Shown here in pieces: positions 34,995 through 47,439 of a stretch of 64,000 bases of DNA (position 1 is the stretch's first letter; every line of letters starts with the position of its first letter). The DNA comes from Marisa cornuarietis. Taxonomy: Eukaryota > Mollusca > Gastropoda > Architaenioglossa > Ampullariidae. A program made the position numbers and the translations under genes. The notes beneath the pieces were generated by a model. The model searched no databases. It worked only from the letters and a program-made list of their open reading frames with translations, and had not been told where the DNA came from. The stretch is from NCBI GenBank assembly GCA_004794655.1, contig SMMW01000024.1, forward strand, positions 1,751,501 to 1,815,500. The letters are read 5' to 3'.

Positions 34995-36185
34995 TCACGA
35001 CGCTGCCCTTGGCTTTCTCTGTGATGTGAAGTTTTGAAAGATTAAATGAACGCGTTCCTTGTACCCTGAACTTGCAAAGTAGTAGACAAAAGTGGTACCA
35101 GCTGTGTTCATAGAGACACAGATCTCTGCAAGACTGACAAGGAAGTAATAGGTATTGCGGTACCGAATCGTTCCCCCAATTTCATTGACGACAAAGGGAA
35201 TAATTCAAATGCATGTGTTGGGGATAATGAAAATCAAGAACTGAATAGACAAGTAGACAAGTAACTTGGTCACTGCAATCTCCTTTCTTGCTTCCGACGA
35301 TGACGTTTGCTTCCTCCATTGAACAGTTTGTCGAAGTGTCACACATGTGATGATTGTCATCACTAAGACAATCGCTGGGAATCCTAAAGTAATAATAAGT
35401 CCATAGTAGATCAAGTCCAATCCATCGATTTCAGATTTATACATGTAGTAAAACTCAGAAGGAATAAATCCATATGAGATCTTACGCGTGACAATATCCA
35501 CAAAACAAACCAGTTTACTTCTGGCCAAAACAAATGAACGGGGAAATGTCGTAAGGGAAACTCCTACTGTAACGATCATAGCCATCGTTTTGGTCTTCAA
35601 AAATGTCTTTGCCTGTAATGGGAACAGGACACAAAAGCATCTTTCACAAGCCAAGATTACTGACAGAAACATGCTGCCATATGTAAGCCCATACACGCCA
35701 TGAATGTAATTTACTATTAAGAATCTTCCAAAAGGTCCAAACTTATCTGTGTGTTGGTTAGGATTGGTGAAGTCTATGCACATGATGAATAAGAAACAAA
35801 GGTTGGCCAAGTCAATGAACGTTAGGCAAAAGAGACAAAGGTTGATTCTGTCTTTCAGTCCAAGCTTCCAGAAAATGACCATGCTGAGACAATTTCCGGG
35901 AAATCCTATCAACAACAGAATAGGAATAAAAATAGTCGATTTTAGAAAATCGATGACATGTTCAGCCTGTAAACTGATAAAATCTAGAGGACTGGTGTTG
36001 TTCTGTCCCAGGCTAAGACTGCAGCCAAGTGGAACTTCAAGTGACACCATGCTTAGTGTTTGCCGCCACGAATCCGTGATGTTATTCATGACTGCGAGTG
36101 CGTACAGTTGTCTAAATGTAACTAAAATGTTCTTGTTTCGGACAGAATACTCTGACCTGTCACTGAATGTGTTCCGCAGATTCAA
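34995..36185 (-). pseudogene. Class A GPCR of the same chemosensory family, broken by one in-frame TGA (copy 3)
   Basis: The frame runs 326 codons from 36185, meets TGA at 35205-35207, and continues in the same frame for 69 more codons to TGA at 34995-34997. With the stop ignored, all seven membrane segments are present, including ACERCFCVLFPLQ after TM3 and a TM7 ending FVYYFASSGYKERVHLIF. In the intact copies at 15.8 and 24.5 kb the matching position is Arg, so CGA to TGA by a CpG transition is the simplest explanation. There is no frameshift or deletion, so the break is probably recent or allelic. It is clearly more distant than the other two are from each other. An inner Met (36087-36089, before NNITDSWRQ) may be the natural start. 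Confidence 0.8.
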
Positions 36186-37532
36186 GAGAACCGTTATATA
36201 ACGGTGTTGGACTGCAATTGTTGTTTTGTTGATTCCAATGATTCCACTGCAGAGAAGCTTACAAGCCAGTGTTTGTTAATCATGTCAACGATCGGCTTTA
36301 TTTACTGTCTGTACACAATTCAGTCCGCAGTTCTAGTTGACAGACTTGTTTGCCTCACTACTTTTGTCTTATCTTCCTCCTTACGGTCATGTCTGCCTCC
36401 ACATTTCTTCACCCCAGCTTTTATAGTGATTTGCAGGAAGATCTGTTTATTTTATCAACGTCAGTCAAACCCACAAAAACGAGCAGGTAAATGTCGAGCA
36501 CTTGGTTAGCGGCTGCGGTTCAAACACATAAAGTCGTAGTTACACGTCAAACAGACGGACTCAACGGGCGAAGAGACAGACTGATGCTTACTCGCTGCAT
36601 ACTTGCCTGGGGTGACAGACTATCAGAGTCCTTCTGTGAGGACATTCGCTGTTGTGAATGGCACTAGACGTATGTTTAGAACAGAAGACGCTTGAACAAA
36701 ATTTAAAAATATATTCTTGCTCAAATCGATGGCAACAAAAAAGAAGTAAAAAAAAATATTTTTAAGAAAATTTTCTCAAGGAACTACGTGGACAACAAAC
36801 AAAGTGAATAAAATTTTTTGCATTGCAGGGAAATGGCAGACGCTCCCTCATCCACGTAAACTGTTTTAGACCTTTCATCAAAGACAGCAAACATAAAAAA
36901 GCGGCTCAGCTGGTGGCTGGTAAATAATCAAATCGTCACTGTAAGAGAGCTTCTATCGCGATCTTTAAATACAGCACACAGCTTGGAGAACTGTGGTATA
37001 GCACTATAAAAATATACTTAACGTAGGTCGTATAATTGGAATAAAACTATTTAAACAAAGAAAACTAGTAGATCAACAGCATGGCGTCTTGTAATAGTAA
37101 ACCTGTTTTGTTTTTTCTCACATCAAATTAATTGAAGATACGTTATTCGTCAAAAGGATAGAGTATCGCAAATGATGAGCTTTGGCAGTACAAGAATGTA
37201 TAAACGTGGGCACATCCTTTCGGACATCCTCCCAAAGCGCAAGCACTCATATATGGACCCAGATATAAGCATCTACAGCCTTCTACACACAGCTATGGTG
37301 CAAAGTTGAATTCAGAATTCTATCTAAAAAATCTTATCGAAGAGACTAACAAGTGTTAGTGTAATGATGTGGAAGAGGTTCAGCAAGTGAATGACTGTTC
37401 CCGCATCACTGACAAGCGCTGTGACGTGGGTGGGTGATCCAAATGCTGACAAACGAAGTTTCTCCAGTTTCAGTCGATCTGTGAAGCACTGATGAGGTCA
37501 CGAGGCAGAAGTGGAATTCCTTAAAAGTAATT

Positions 37533-37710
37533 GGTAACTGACAAGTAAATGATAACTTTGTAGGTTTATTTTCTTCTTGAAACGACTTCAAAGTCTTTCC
37601 GTAGAGGACTTGCCTGTCATCACGTAGAGCTGCTGAAACTTTCTGAAGACTTTGAAGTCGTTTCAAGAAGAAAATAAACCTACAAAGTTATCATTTACTT
37701 GTCAGTTACC
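37533..37710. repeat. Perfect 65-bp inverted repeat with 48-base loop
   Basis: The arm at 37533-37597 (begins GGTAACTGACAAGTAAATGA, ends TTCAAAGTCTT) is the exact reverse complement of 37646-37710. I found no mismatch over 65 bases, and the similarity stops sharply at both ends. Transcribed, it would fold into a long perfect hairpin. No coding content. Confidence 0.93.
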
Positions 37711-38219
37711 AGACTCTCTAGTTTCAGCAACGGATACTCGTGCAACCTTTGGGAAAACTTGCACAACACGTTTCTAAACCTTAAAACTGTTCTAAAGAAG
37801 CAAAATCTCTTCTTAGCCATTTTGATGCATTGCACAAGAACATACAAAAGATTGTACTGACAGGACGGAAAGTCAGACTTAAACAGCTTTATCTTACTTA
37901 AAGCAGTTTTAGTTTCAAAAATTCTTAAATTGTGGTGTGCACTTTAAACTAATTATCTAAATAGATTAAAGGCCTAAACGGGTTTAAAAATAGAAATGTG
38001 TTGTGCAACTGGCCCCTGAACGCTACTGTGTGGGAATGAACGTAGATCATACGTACGACCAAACCATGACTGTATGAGTCTGTTTGGTGGAGCGGATATG
38101 AATGTGTTGTGGTATTGTTGTTTTGCTGTTGTGTTTCAACATAGACCTGAAACTAATTGCCCTCTGGGATAAATAATTTCTTATTTAAACTCAGTTTACT
38201 GATGTAGGGGATCGTGGAG

Positions 38220-38480
38220 CTTTATTTCATTATCCCGTATCCTAATTCAGCTGGTTCTTACTCCGGCCTTTTCTTTGTAGACTTAAGCTCTGTTATCCCC
38301 AGAATATCTCAAGCGTCATTTAGTCGTTTTCTCTCAAAGTCTCTCTTCGTTGAGATGCTCGACCTTGAACCTCAGCGTCCGAGGGTCAACCATCTGCTCC
38401 AGACTCTTGTGGTAAATTATTGCACGCCCCAGTGTGTTGTCTCCGTCCATGACCTTTTACCACAGCAAGTTTCTTAAATT
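38220..38480 (+). mobile_element. Reverse-transcriptase fragment of a CR1/jockey-like LINE
   Basis: A short frame contains GLFFVDLSSVIPRI, then ASFSRFLSKSLF and RPRVNHLLQTLVVN. This resembles the RT region around the first catalytic aspartate (FVDFSSAF-type) and the following strand, with small deletions. No flanking RT parts are left. Confidence 0.5.
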
Positions 38481-38690
38481 TAATTATTAAATTTCAGGCC
38501 AATGGGTTGTGTTTTCGTTGTAATGCGCAGCATCCTGGTTGTGTGCCTTTGCTTAAACATTAAGAATTATTTAGTGAATTATACTATTTACATAAGTCTA
38601 AGGGATATCTTCTTTCCATTCTCGAGATATACAAAAATCATTATCTTGCACAGAAAGAGGCCAAGCAGCGAAAATATTACGATATGCACG

Positions 38691-38692
<2 letters not shown>

Positions 38693-38758
<66 letters not shown>
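38693..38758. repeat. (CA)33 microsatellite
   Basis: Uninterrupted CA run that explains the poly-Thr/His and poly-Cys/Val frames on the two strands. Confidence 0.95.
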
Positions 38759-38761
<3 letters not shown>

Positions 38762-39404
38762 CATCTGCCTGAAATTAACTAATGTTAACATTCAACACTC
38801 CAATTTTCCAGTTGCATTTAGAGCAAAAGTGTGTATATCTCAATACATGCACTAAGCACTAAGCTTACTGTAGTTATTTGGTATATGAGGTAATCAAAGG
38901 GATTTCTTGATTTACCTTAAACAGCACTTTTCCTCGTACTCCTAGGATTTAAATACGCCAAGCTGTGTTCAAATGCCTCCTCACATTAATATCTCGTTTT
39001 TTTTGTTTTAGGTCAACCTTTATAAAAGTATTAAACTCTTTCTCCCTGCTTTAGAGCTGCGAATGAAATCGTGATGTGTTTCTGGGAGGACCTCCTGAGA
39101 AAATGTCCAGTTAAGCAGACATGGAACGGGTTTAATTCCGAAAAAAATTGTATTGTAATGTTTTTCTTTGTCGTATACAGTGATATCCTCCAAGGGAAAA
39201 CATCTTGCTATTTGCCGCTTTGGCTTGGCTAGCACAAGGTAATGGTGGACTGTTTGTGTCAATCATCCGTCTCAGTGAAGATTTTTTACACAAAAGTGAG
39301 ATTTTGCAGGACCTGCTGATTATAGGTGCAGACTGCGAACTTTAAAATAATACAAAATCAAGTGAATTCTAGATAGAGAAAATCGACAGACGCCCTTTTC
39401 CCTT

Positions 39405-39520
39405 CTCAGCCCCACTGTTTAGAATTCTCTTCCTCTTTCTTTTCAAACTGTGTCTACATCTGAAGCCTTTAAATCCGGCTTCAACAGCCACCACTTTAAG
39501 AAATATCTTGTATAACCAAG
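39405..39520 (+). mobile_element. C-terminal end of an L2/CR1-like LINE RT protein
   Basis: The frame reads LPLSFQTVSTSEAFKSGFNS and then HHFKKYL before a stop. It matches in layout the end of the LINE at 54.5 kb (NSLPFHIRHLPTTESFKSAL). A 5'-truncated remnant. Confidence 0.55.
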
Positions 39521-42500
39521 ATCACTGTTCCAACCACTTCTTTCTTAAACCACTCCCTGTAAAAGTATGCCGCAGGTGTATCGTGTTCATGTCTATGGCA
39601 CATTAAAAAACTGAATGCGAGCACCGAACAAAGCAGCCAGTGTATTCAGGTTTGTTACACACTCTACAGGTGGATGAATCCACCACACAAAGTATCTCAA
39701 ATCATAGTAGATGTCACCTGTCTACCTTTGCTTCGTAGAACTGTTTATTATTAGTACGTGAAATATTGTTTCAAGCCCAATACACAAGGACAGACAAACA
39801 CGCAAGAGCACATACTGTGAGTATGCATCGCGCGCGCGCATATATATATATATATATATCACATAAAATAAACACAACATATGCACACAGGTATACACCT
39901 ATACAAACATATATATATATATAAATACGTATAAATACACTTATATGCGCGCACATATTCGCGCGCACACACACCCACATGCACACTTATGAACACAGAT
40001 ATTAAACTTCTTTTACCTGCAACTTCAAAGCGAAAGCCCAAACCAGAAAAAATGTCTGAATATGCACTTAAATATGTTGTTAATGTTCAGCCGCAGTTTT
40101 CTAGAAAGCGACATCTGAGAATCACCACCCGAAGTAGAGATCGACGCATCTCGACCCTTGACCTAAGCTTTTTTTTTTTTGCACCCAAAAAGAGACAGGA
40201 TTTATGGGGGTTAAAAGTTCTTCTTTAAAGCTTCATCATCTATCAGGTTCACTGTTACGCGTTCGTAGTTAGAACTACAAGGAAGTTCCAGTTTCCAAAA
40301 AATGAAAGAAAAACTAGTAAAGAAAAAACCCCTCCAAACTTCGCTAGTAAAAGATGACACGGGGGTCTTAAGAATTTCAATGAGATGGGGTAGGACTGGC
40401 TTATATAATGGCGAGCAAGGCTTTTAAGCACAAGGGGGGAGATTGTGAAGGGCCCCTCAAATAAGTCACAAACAGCGTGCACTCTCCCCTCCTTCTCTCA
40501 ATCTCTCTCCCCTTCCTCGCTCAGTATCTTGTTCTTACATCTTCTAACGTTCTTTCTTTTTCACTCACTGTGTCTCTCTTTTTGTGGTTTTTCTGTTCGT
40601 GTGTATAGGACGTAGATACGTGTGCGTTCGTGTGTGTATGTGTATGTGTTCGCGCGCATGCCTGTGTATGTGATGTATTAATGCGTGCGTAGATAGATAA
40701 TAAGACAAACAGACAGACAGGTAGGTAGATAAATAGGTAGATCGACGGCACCAAACAAATAGAGGATTACGAAAATTATTAACACACAGCAATGCAATAT
40801 TTTCCTGCCATATACATATTTCAGTTTTTGGCACACATTACAAAACAACTTGATTTATCCCCAAGGGGAAATTTCAGTTAGTGCTCATACTAGCAGTATA
40901 TACATGATATAGAGGAGATAATACATACATGTTGGAATAATTTCTCTCTCGCGCGCGCATACACTCACACACATTCCCAGCAACAGTAGATAGAGTTGGT
41001 GACCTTAGGTTACCTCAGGTTAATACAATATCACGGCCTGTAGAGTCAATCAGGTGAATGGCACATGGAATGAATCGCGGCGACGATTGGTTTTGCAAAC
41101 AGGCATCGCCTACCTACAGCCAGACCACAAGAGTAAGAACTCACATGCACTAATTAGCGGTATTGAGGGGGGGGTAAAGAAACTTAACAAATATTCATAA
41201 ACATATCTCTTATTCTTCGTAACTACATGTACGTTTATGTGTATTTGAAGAATGCATACGCGTTTCCTATCAGGCATACATACAGGTGTATTAAAACGCA
41301 TATCTACGCCTATAAATAAGAAAAAGGAGAGGGGGCAAGAGGGAACAAGAGAAGCACAATTTTTTTTCTTTCCATGTGAATATTTCACAGCGTAATTTAC
41401 TACCCACATCTCATTATGCCAGGATAAGCCCTTTTTTGTAAAAAAATATTCATAGAAAAGCACTCGGGAGAAACCGCGATAGACGACACCGGCAGATGTA
41501 ACTACTTTCCGTAACCTTCAATTATGAAACGAAAAAATCTCGAGACTGCCAGCTACTTTCGACAACTTTAAAAAGAAATTGGGAAGGGGGTTAGGACTAG
41601 GAGAGGAGGCTTCTAACATCGTACCAGTTGTGCTGTTCTTCTCTTTGAAAATACATCACATGAACTCTCGACCCTTAAGAGTGTGCCGTCTCGAGAGTGT
41701 TGAAAAAAGAATCTATTTGGCTTTGTGTGTTTCCCGCCCCTACTCTGGTTTCAGTGTGTTTTCGACTACCTGCATACAGAGCGATGGCTTAGATGGAAGA
41801 TTTCTCCTTGCACCTGTCTTGACATTTTCCCCTTGGCGCATTGGTGTAACGAGTCAGATGACATTTTTAATATCTGCTAGGAATATTTTTAAGAACCAGT
41901 GTGGTGTATTGCTTTTAATAATCGGGTAAAGCTCAATTCAAGGTGCTATTTACCTAAATCTGGCTGCATATTCCCCTTCTGCTTTTTGAGACACTCATCT
42001 AAAAACATCATCATTTATAGAAAGAGGTCCAACTCGGGACGTCTCGTTTGTTCACAGATATGTCAGGTTCAAATCTGGTCCCAGCTCTGCCATTGGTTGA
42101 AGCCTTCAGAACATTAACATATCAATGTACAATCGGTAAGTCTGTGTTGCTGATATTTTTCTGTACCTGGTGATGTTTTCTAATCATGTATCTCTAGATC
42201 TGAAGCTGTGTATTTGTCGATAGTTTAGAGAAGAGTACCTCGCTCTAAGCGTTACCCAATTATTCGAAAAAAAAAATTAGCTGTTTCTTTAATAGTCGAG
42301 AGCAGATTTTACGTGCAGTAGCTGCACGATTTCGTTTGTCTCAAGGGAGTTGGATCTGCAGTGCTAATAAATATAATGAATACCCCTTTGTGGCAGCTAA
42401 ACCGCCTTCAAGAATCTCGTCTTTGTCCTGCTTTATTCAGCTCGGGTGACTTTCGATTTTTTTGGGTTACAAAAGTAAAAGAAAAGAACCCCAAAGAAGT

Positions 42501-42780
42501 AAAAGCTGCATAAAAGGAATTTTACTTCAAAATGTACTAGGGTTGTCGTTGTTGAACCAAAGAACACTTCTTAACACGGTACGACAAAGTCAATAAAACA
42601 TTTTTTTAAGAAACAGGCTGATCGTCGAGTGTAAGAACAAGATTCAGGTTTGTCTTAAAGGTTTCCTTCACATAAATTCTGGACGAAAAATTCTCCTTAG
42701 GATAGACTGAATCCGCCTATAATTAAAATGAACCAATTTTTGAAACAGCTAAATTTTGTTCACATGTTGACACCGAGTGA

Positions 42781-42854
42781 ACACTCACTCACTCACTCAC
42801 TCACTCACTCACTCACTCACTCACTCACTCACTCACTCACTCACTCACTCACTC
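42781..42854. repeat. (ACTC)18 tetranucleotide repeat
   Basis: About 18 perfect ACTC units with no interruption. Confidence 0.95.
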
Positions 42855-43905
42855 TTACAATCGCCCGTTGAAACCACTCTGCGCATTAGCCTAAGAATGT
42901 CTTCAAGACTTAACCCTTTAATCATTCTTATCCAAGGACGGCAATATTGATAACTAGTTAAGTCTTGGGAGCATATGAATTATGTTAATATGACTTTAAG
43001 GATTCCCTTTCATAGACTTCTGCAGGGTGCCCCCAACTGCGAATAGAAAGTTGTTTTCTATTACAAAACAGGCCTTTGTCCTATAGCCCGTCCTTCGTCT
43101 TTTCTAAGAAAACCAATTCGGCGCTGGCTCACGAACTGCTGGGAAACTTTGACATGTAATGACTCTAATCTGCCTCATGCATATTTGCCACGCACCCGCA
43201 TCGCCTTTGCACTCGCATTGTACCCGCTGCTCACTGATGACAGTCCCCGAGTTTTTTCCCATGGCTGTGTTTGACCTGCTGCTTTTAAGAATTAAAAAGA
43301 AACTCCCCAAGCTGCTGAAAACTTTCTCTCAACACGTATCTACCGTGAATAGGTAAAAGGATCAGGAAGAATAAGGTTCACACAAACAGCGAGCTAAGTA
43401 ATGTGAAACCCTTCTGCTCAGCCAGGACGGGTCTACGGGAGGTTAGACATTATAACATGGTAAGCATGCCCTATCCTCACATGGTCATGTATGGCGTGTG
43501 AGTCACACAGTGTTATGCTATACATTACAAGAAAGAAAGAATGAATGAAAAGAAATAAATAAAGAGGTATGGCTGCTTGAATATAAGGTCCCACGAGTCC
43601 CAAAATGTCTTAATTGAATCCAGTTTCCGGGAATGCAAGAGTTTCAGTTTTGTACAGCTTGCCAGAAAAAAACTTGACAAGTTCATGACTAATGCTTCGT
43701 TTACTTTTTTTTACACAAGTCGATTCTTCCAAAAAAATGAAGCTTATAAAGCCACTGAAAATTTCAGAAACCTTACTTTCTTTTCCTACGGCCAGTTTCA
43801 GGCACGAAGAGTTTAAGTAAAACTTAATAAACTAAAACGAATGCCTCTACTTTAGAGATGAGTATAACAAAATTTTCTGTGAAGCTCATGCAGTGCTCGT
43901 TACGT

Positions 43906-44586
43906 AGACCAACCTGAATGGTTTTCGAAGTTTTCATATATCAGTAGATACAGGCGATATAAACTTAAACTGTAAATTTTAGCCTCCAAAACCCATCCGT
44001 TAATTAATTATCCGCTACGATTCATACTTACGATCAACAAGCGTCGCTACCAGTGTATACGTCACACTAGTGCACCATTCACAACACTGACAGCCGTCAA
44101 CACCAAACAGACAGAGAGAGAGAGAGAGAGAATGAGTGACAGTTCGGGTTGTTTGGAGGTTGAAAGTCTGTATTTCTCGTGGTTTTGAAAAACTGCTACT
44201 TTAGCACGAGAAAAGCAGACTTTAACATCCGAATAATCCCAACTGTCACTCTCTCTCTCTCTCTCTCTGTTTTGTCAATGTTGTGAATGGTGCACTAGTT
44301 TGACCTAGTAGACTGTTTGTTGTTGACGGCTGCCAATGTTGTGAATGGTGCACTAGTTTGACCTAGTAGACTGCTTGTTGTTGACGGCTGCCAATGTTGT
44401 GAATGGTGCACTAGTGTGACGTAGTACACTGTTAACGGCGCTCGTTGATCACAGGTGCGAGTCGCGTACTTTGCTAGCGGATAATTAATTAACGTATGGG
44501 TTATGGAGGCTGCAATTTACAGGTTAGGTTTATATCGCCTATATCTACCGATATCTGCAGAAAACGCAAACCATTCAGGTTGGTCT
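43906..44586. mobile_element. Foldback (long-TIR) element
   Basis: Almost the whole 681-bp segment is one imperfect palindrome. The left arm begins AGACCAACCTGAATGG and the right arm ends with its complement. Inward matches include GGCGATATAAAC, GTTAATTAATTATCCGCTA, CACACTAGTGCACCATTCAC, an AG tract against a CT tract, and a central GTCTG...CAGAC hairpin. The right arm is longer because a 58-bp unit is repeated in it. No coding frame. No convincing target duplication could be placed. Confidence 0.75.
44276..44449. repeat. 58-bp tandem repeat, three copies
   Basis: CAATGTTGTGAATGGTGCAC recurs at 44276, 44334 and 44392, each followed by TAGT(T/G)TGAC(C/G)TAGTA. The first two copies are almost identical; the third is cut short and diverged. 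It lies only in the right arm of the foldback element, where the left arm has one copy. Confidence 0.9.
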
Positions 44587-47439
44587 TTAAGCGGCAGTTT
44601 TGAATATAAAGAAAGGAATAGAAACGAAACAAATACAAGGATGGGATCTCAATGGAAAAAATGCCTGACCTGATAGACAATTATTAAAAGTTCGGAAAAT
44701 GATTTCTAACTCTGATTTTTGGAAGTTCTTCGTTACAAACTAGAACAATCCAGTCCACTCAGTAAATCAAGTCCTTCGCCATTTAGTCAAAGTTCGATCC
44801 CACTAAGCCAAGTTTGACTAGACAGATAATCATCGCCCCCCACCCCGAGGTCAACTATACCCAGCTACGCCTCATAAAATCTCACAAGTCAAGCCTATCC
44901 CATGATAAAAATATCGCCGATAGGTGAACAGAGACACCCAACAACAGGCTTCTTACATCCAAGGTCAGTACCAATAAACAGACCTTTTCAAGCCACATAT
45001 CCGGGTATGTTTCGAAGAAAGTGAAGCCAATGTCGAGGTTTTGTCAGTTTCTACAAGGGATGCAGTTTGTGACTTTTCAAAAGAAAAAGAACGTTTAGGT
45101 AAAAAAAGTCTCATAGTAGGCTCTTTGTCCCTTTGTGCGGGGTTGTCACTGCCACTGATGGTCAACGTTCCTTTCTGTTATACCGGTGGAACGAGTAGAT
45201 GTGTATGCTCACACCCAGTGAAACATGTACAATTCCACGTTTTGTCGCATGTGACTCAGAGCAGTTAAGCTCCCAGGGAAAGGGGAAGAGGTCACCCAGC
45301 CCTGTCGTGGTACAAAACAATAATATGACCTAAAGACCATCAGAAACACTAAGTCAAAGAGAACAGCGAAAGACTGTGACAAATGGAGAATTACATTTTA
45401 TGCTTTGCTTGATGATGATGAACAGTGGCCCATATTGTGAAAGTCCCTTAGTTCCTAATTGCTTTTAAATACTCTGTAAAATACTCCCAATCAATGTACC
45501 TTCCACAAACCTGTTCTGTTATTCTTCTACAAAACGGGGAGAAGTCATTCGAGTGCGACACCCATTTCTAAAGCACAAAAATCTACATAAAAAATAACTA
45601 AAGCAAATCTTCACAGGCAGGACCAATAAAACTTTTATTTCAAGGTGCTTTTGTTGTGTTAATCCTTGTTTAAAATAGATACTTTGTGACTAGAAGGAAA
45701 AAGAACTACAACAGAAAGACGAATGTTAGAAAACAAACATCACAATGCATAGTAGTCACGTTGGGAGTATAATTGCTGCAGTGTTTTGTTAGAGAAGAAA
45801 AAAACTGCTTTGAGGTTCCTTTAGAGAGAAGTTTGTAAAAAATACATATGGAGCACACAAAGGCGTTAAAGTGTCGGGAATTTGGTCATATAATGTGAGT
45901 AAACTTGTCAGAGAGTAAATTATACATGTAGGACAGTTAAAAAGAACTTTCCCAAGTGGAGGATCAGAAAAAATATGTGGGACGACCGACTGCTAATATT
46001 TAGTCTTATAAGCTTCTCCAAAAAAGTGTCACAAACACACTAAAAATGTATGCTTATATCACGGCATGTACACCATACAACCCATCCCTCTCCTTCTCAT
46101 ACCTGTTATATATTCGGATCAGTCGGGTATCCATTTCTGCTGGGTGGGGATTACAGATCGAGTGTATCTTCTGGTTACGAGGGCTGCCAAGGCTGTATGT
46201 AAAAAACAGTCGTATGTACCACGTAGACTGTTTAGTCAAGATGATAACACAAAGATGACCAAAATCACGTTAACACACTGAGAAATAATTTACATGATTC
46301 AAGAACGAACCCACATATGTAAAACCAGATTATGGAATAATTAAGCATAGAAAAAATAAATATACTATATTTTGTGCAGTCGAGTGGTTTTCTTTATTGT
46401 CAAGAACGCAAAGTTTACGTCTGTGGCGTTGTAAGAAATACTTGCCAAGCGTTGGTGTGCGTAAACCTTTATTAGAAGCACGCATCATAGGTATGGTGAC
46501 ATGAACAAAAGGTCGAAAGCAATAGCTACATGCCAAAACCCTTCAAAAGATCACTTATCAAACCCCTCCGTCTTCTAACCTCAACCCTTGATCGTGCCGT
46601 CCTTCACGGAGCTAGGACTTAACGGACGGGACAAGTGCACGCAACCACGCACACACGCAAAGGATATACGAAAAAAATGTGCTGGCTGATAAAGTTTTGA
46701 TGTGAGTAAACCTAGCACGCGATATCCAGCACCCCCACGTCTCGCGTCTACCACCTCAAACTGTGACCTTTGATTTCATCGTGCATGACCCGCGAGGGTC
46801 TTTAGTGTCACGTGACAGATCTGTTTTCCGGAGATGTGATTTGAATTATTATTTCTTGTTTGCTGTCGCGGACGAAACAGCCCTTTGCGAGAAAGTAAAC
46901 ATAAGACGTGTATGTTTTGTGATGTGAAACGAGAGTCAGAAACTAGCAGTCTCCGAAACGTTAAACAAAAAGACACAGACACTGAACTAACAGTCTCCGT
47001 GAAATCAAACAAAGACCGAATAAGACAAACAGTCTCCAACGTCATCATAGTGAGACCCATTCATGAGATTATTCAACACTTAAAATTGTTTTAGTGCTGC
47101 TCACCTCAAGAAAGTTTGACCGAAAAGACTCAAAAAGCTGTTTAGGCTCCGCCTTCTCCACGAACTGCTGCAGCTTTTAAAAGCAAACTAAAGAGAAAGA
47201 GGATGATTGTGTAGACACTGGTCTGCAATTTTTCAAAATGTCAGAATTTGGGATGGCTTTCTTTAAAAAGGTGCCTTACACAGTTCCAGATGATAGACAA
47301 ATACCTGTAGCTGTAGCTGTTGACTAAAAGAACAGGGCAGAAGGAACAGGATCGAGTTGACAGGATACACACGCACCCACAGGTACATCCACACGCATAT
47401 ATATATATATATAAAACCGATGGACTGAGTAATGTAATG

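Larger units (their letters stand above)
36186..47439. other. Intergenic region, repeats only
   Basis: No gene was recognised on either strand. It contains the inverted repeat at 37.5 kb, two L2/CR1-like LINE pieces, microsatellites and a foldback element, each listed separately. Stretches 39.6-42.7 kb and 44.6-47.4 kb hold only short chance frames. Confidence 0.5.

Noticed and set aside
35205..35207. TGA in receptor copy 3 read as selenocysteine or programmed readthrough
   Set aside because: The intact relatives have Arg there, not Cys, and no SECIS-like context was seen, so a nonsense mutation is simpler.
42025..42085. GGTTCAAATCTGGTC considered as a pol III B box
   Set aside because: No A box at the right distance and no tRNA pairing.
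44276..44449. Regular 58-bp repeats considered as a CRISPR-like array
   Set aside because: The copies are directly adjacent without unique spacers, lie in a foldback arm, and the window is animal DNA.
46885..47094. Lys/Thr/Ser-rich 69-residue frame with repeated AACAGTCTCC-type units
   Set aside because: Short tandem similarity of about 45 bases makes an open frame by chance; no splice or family support.
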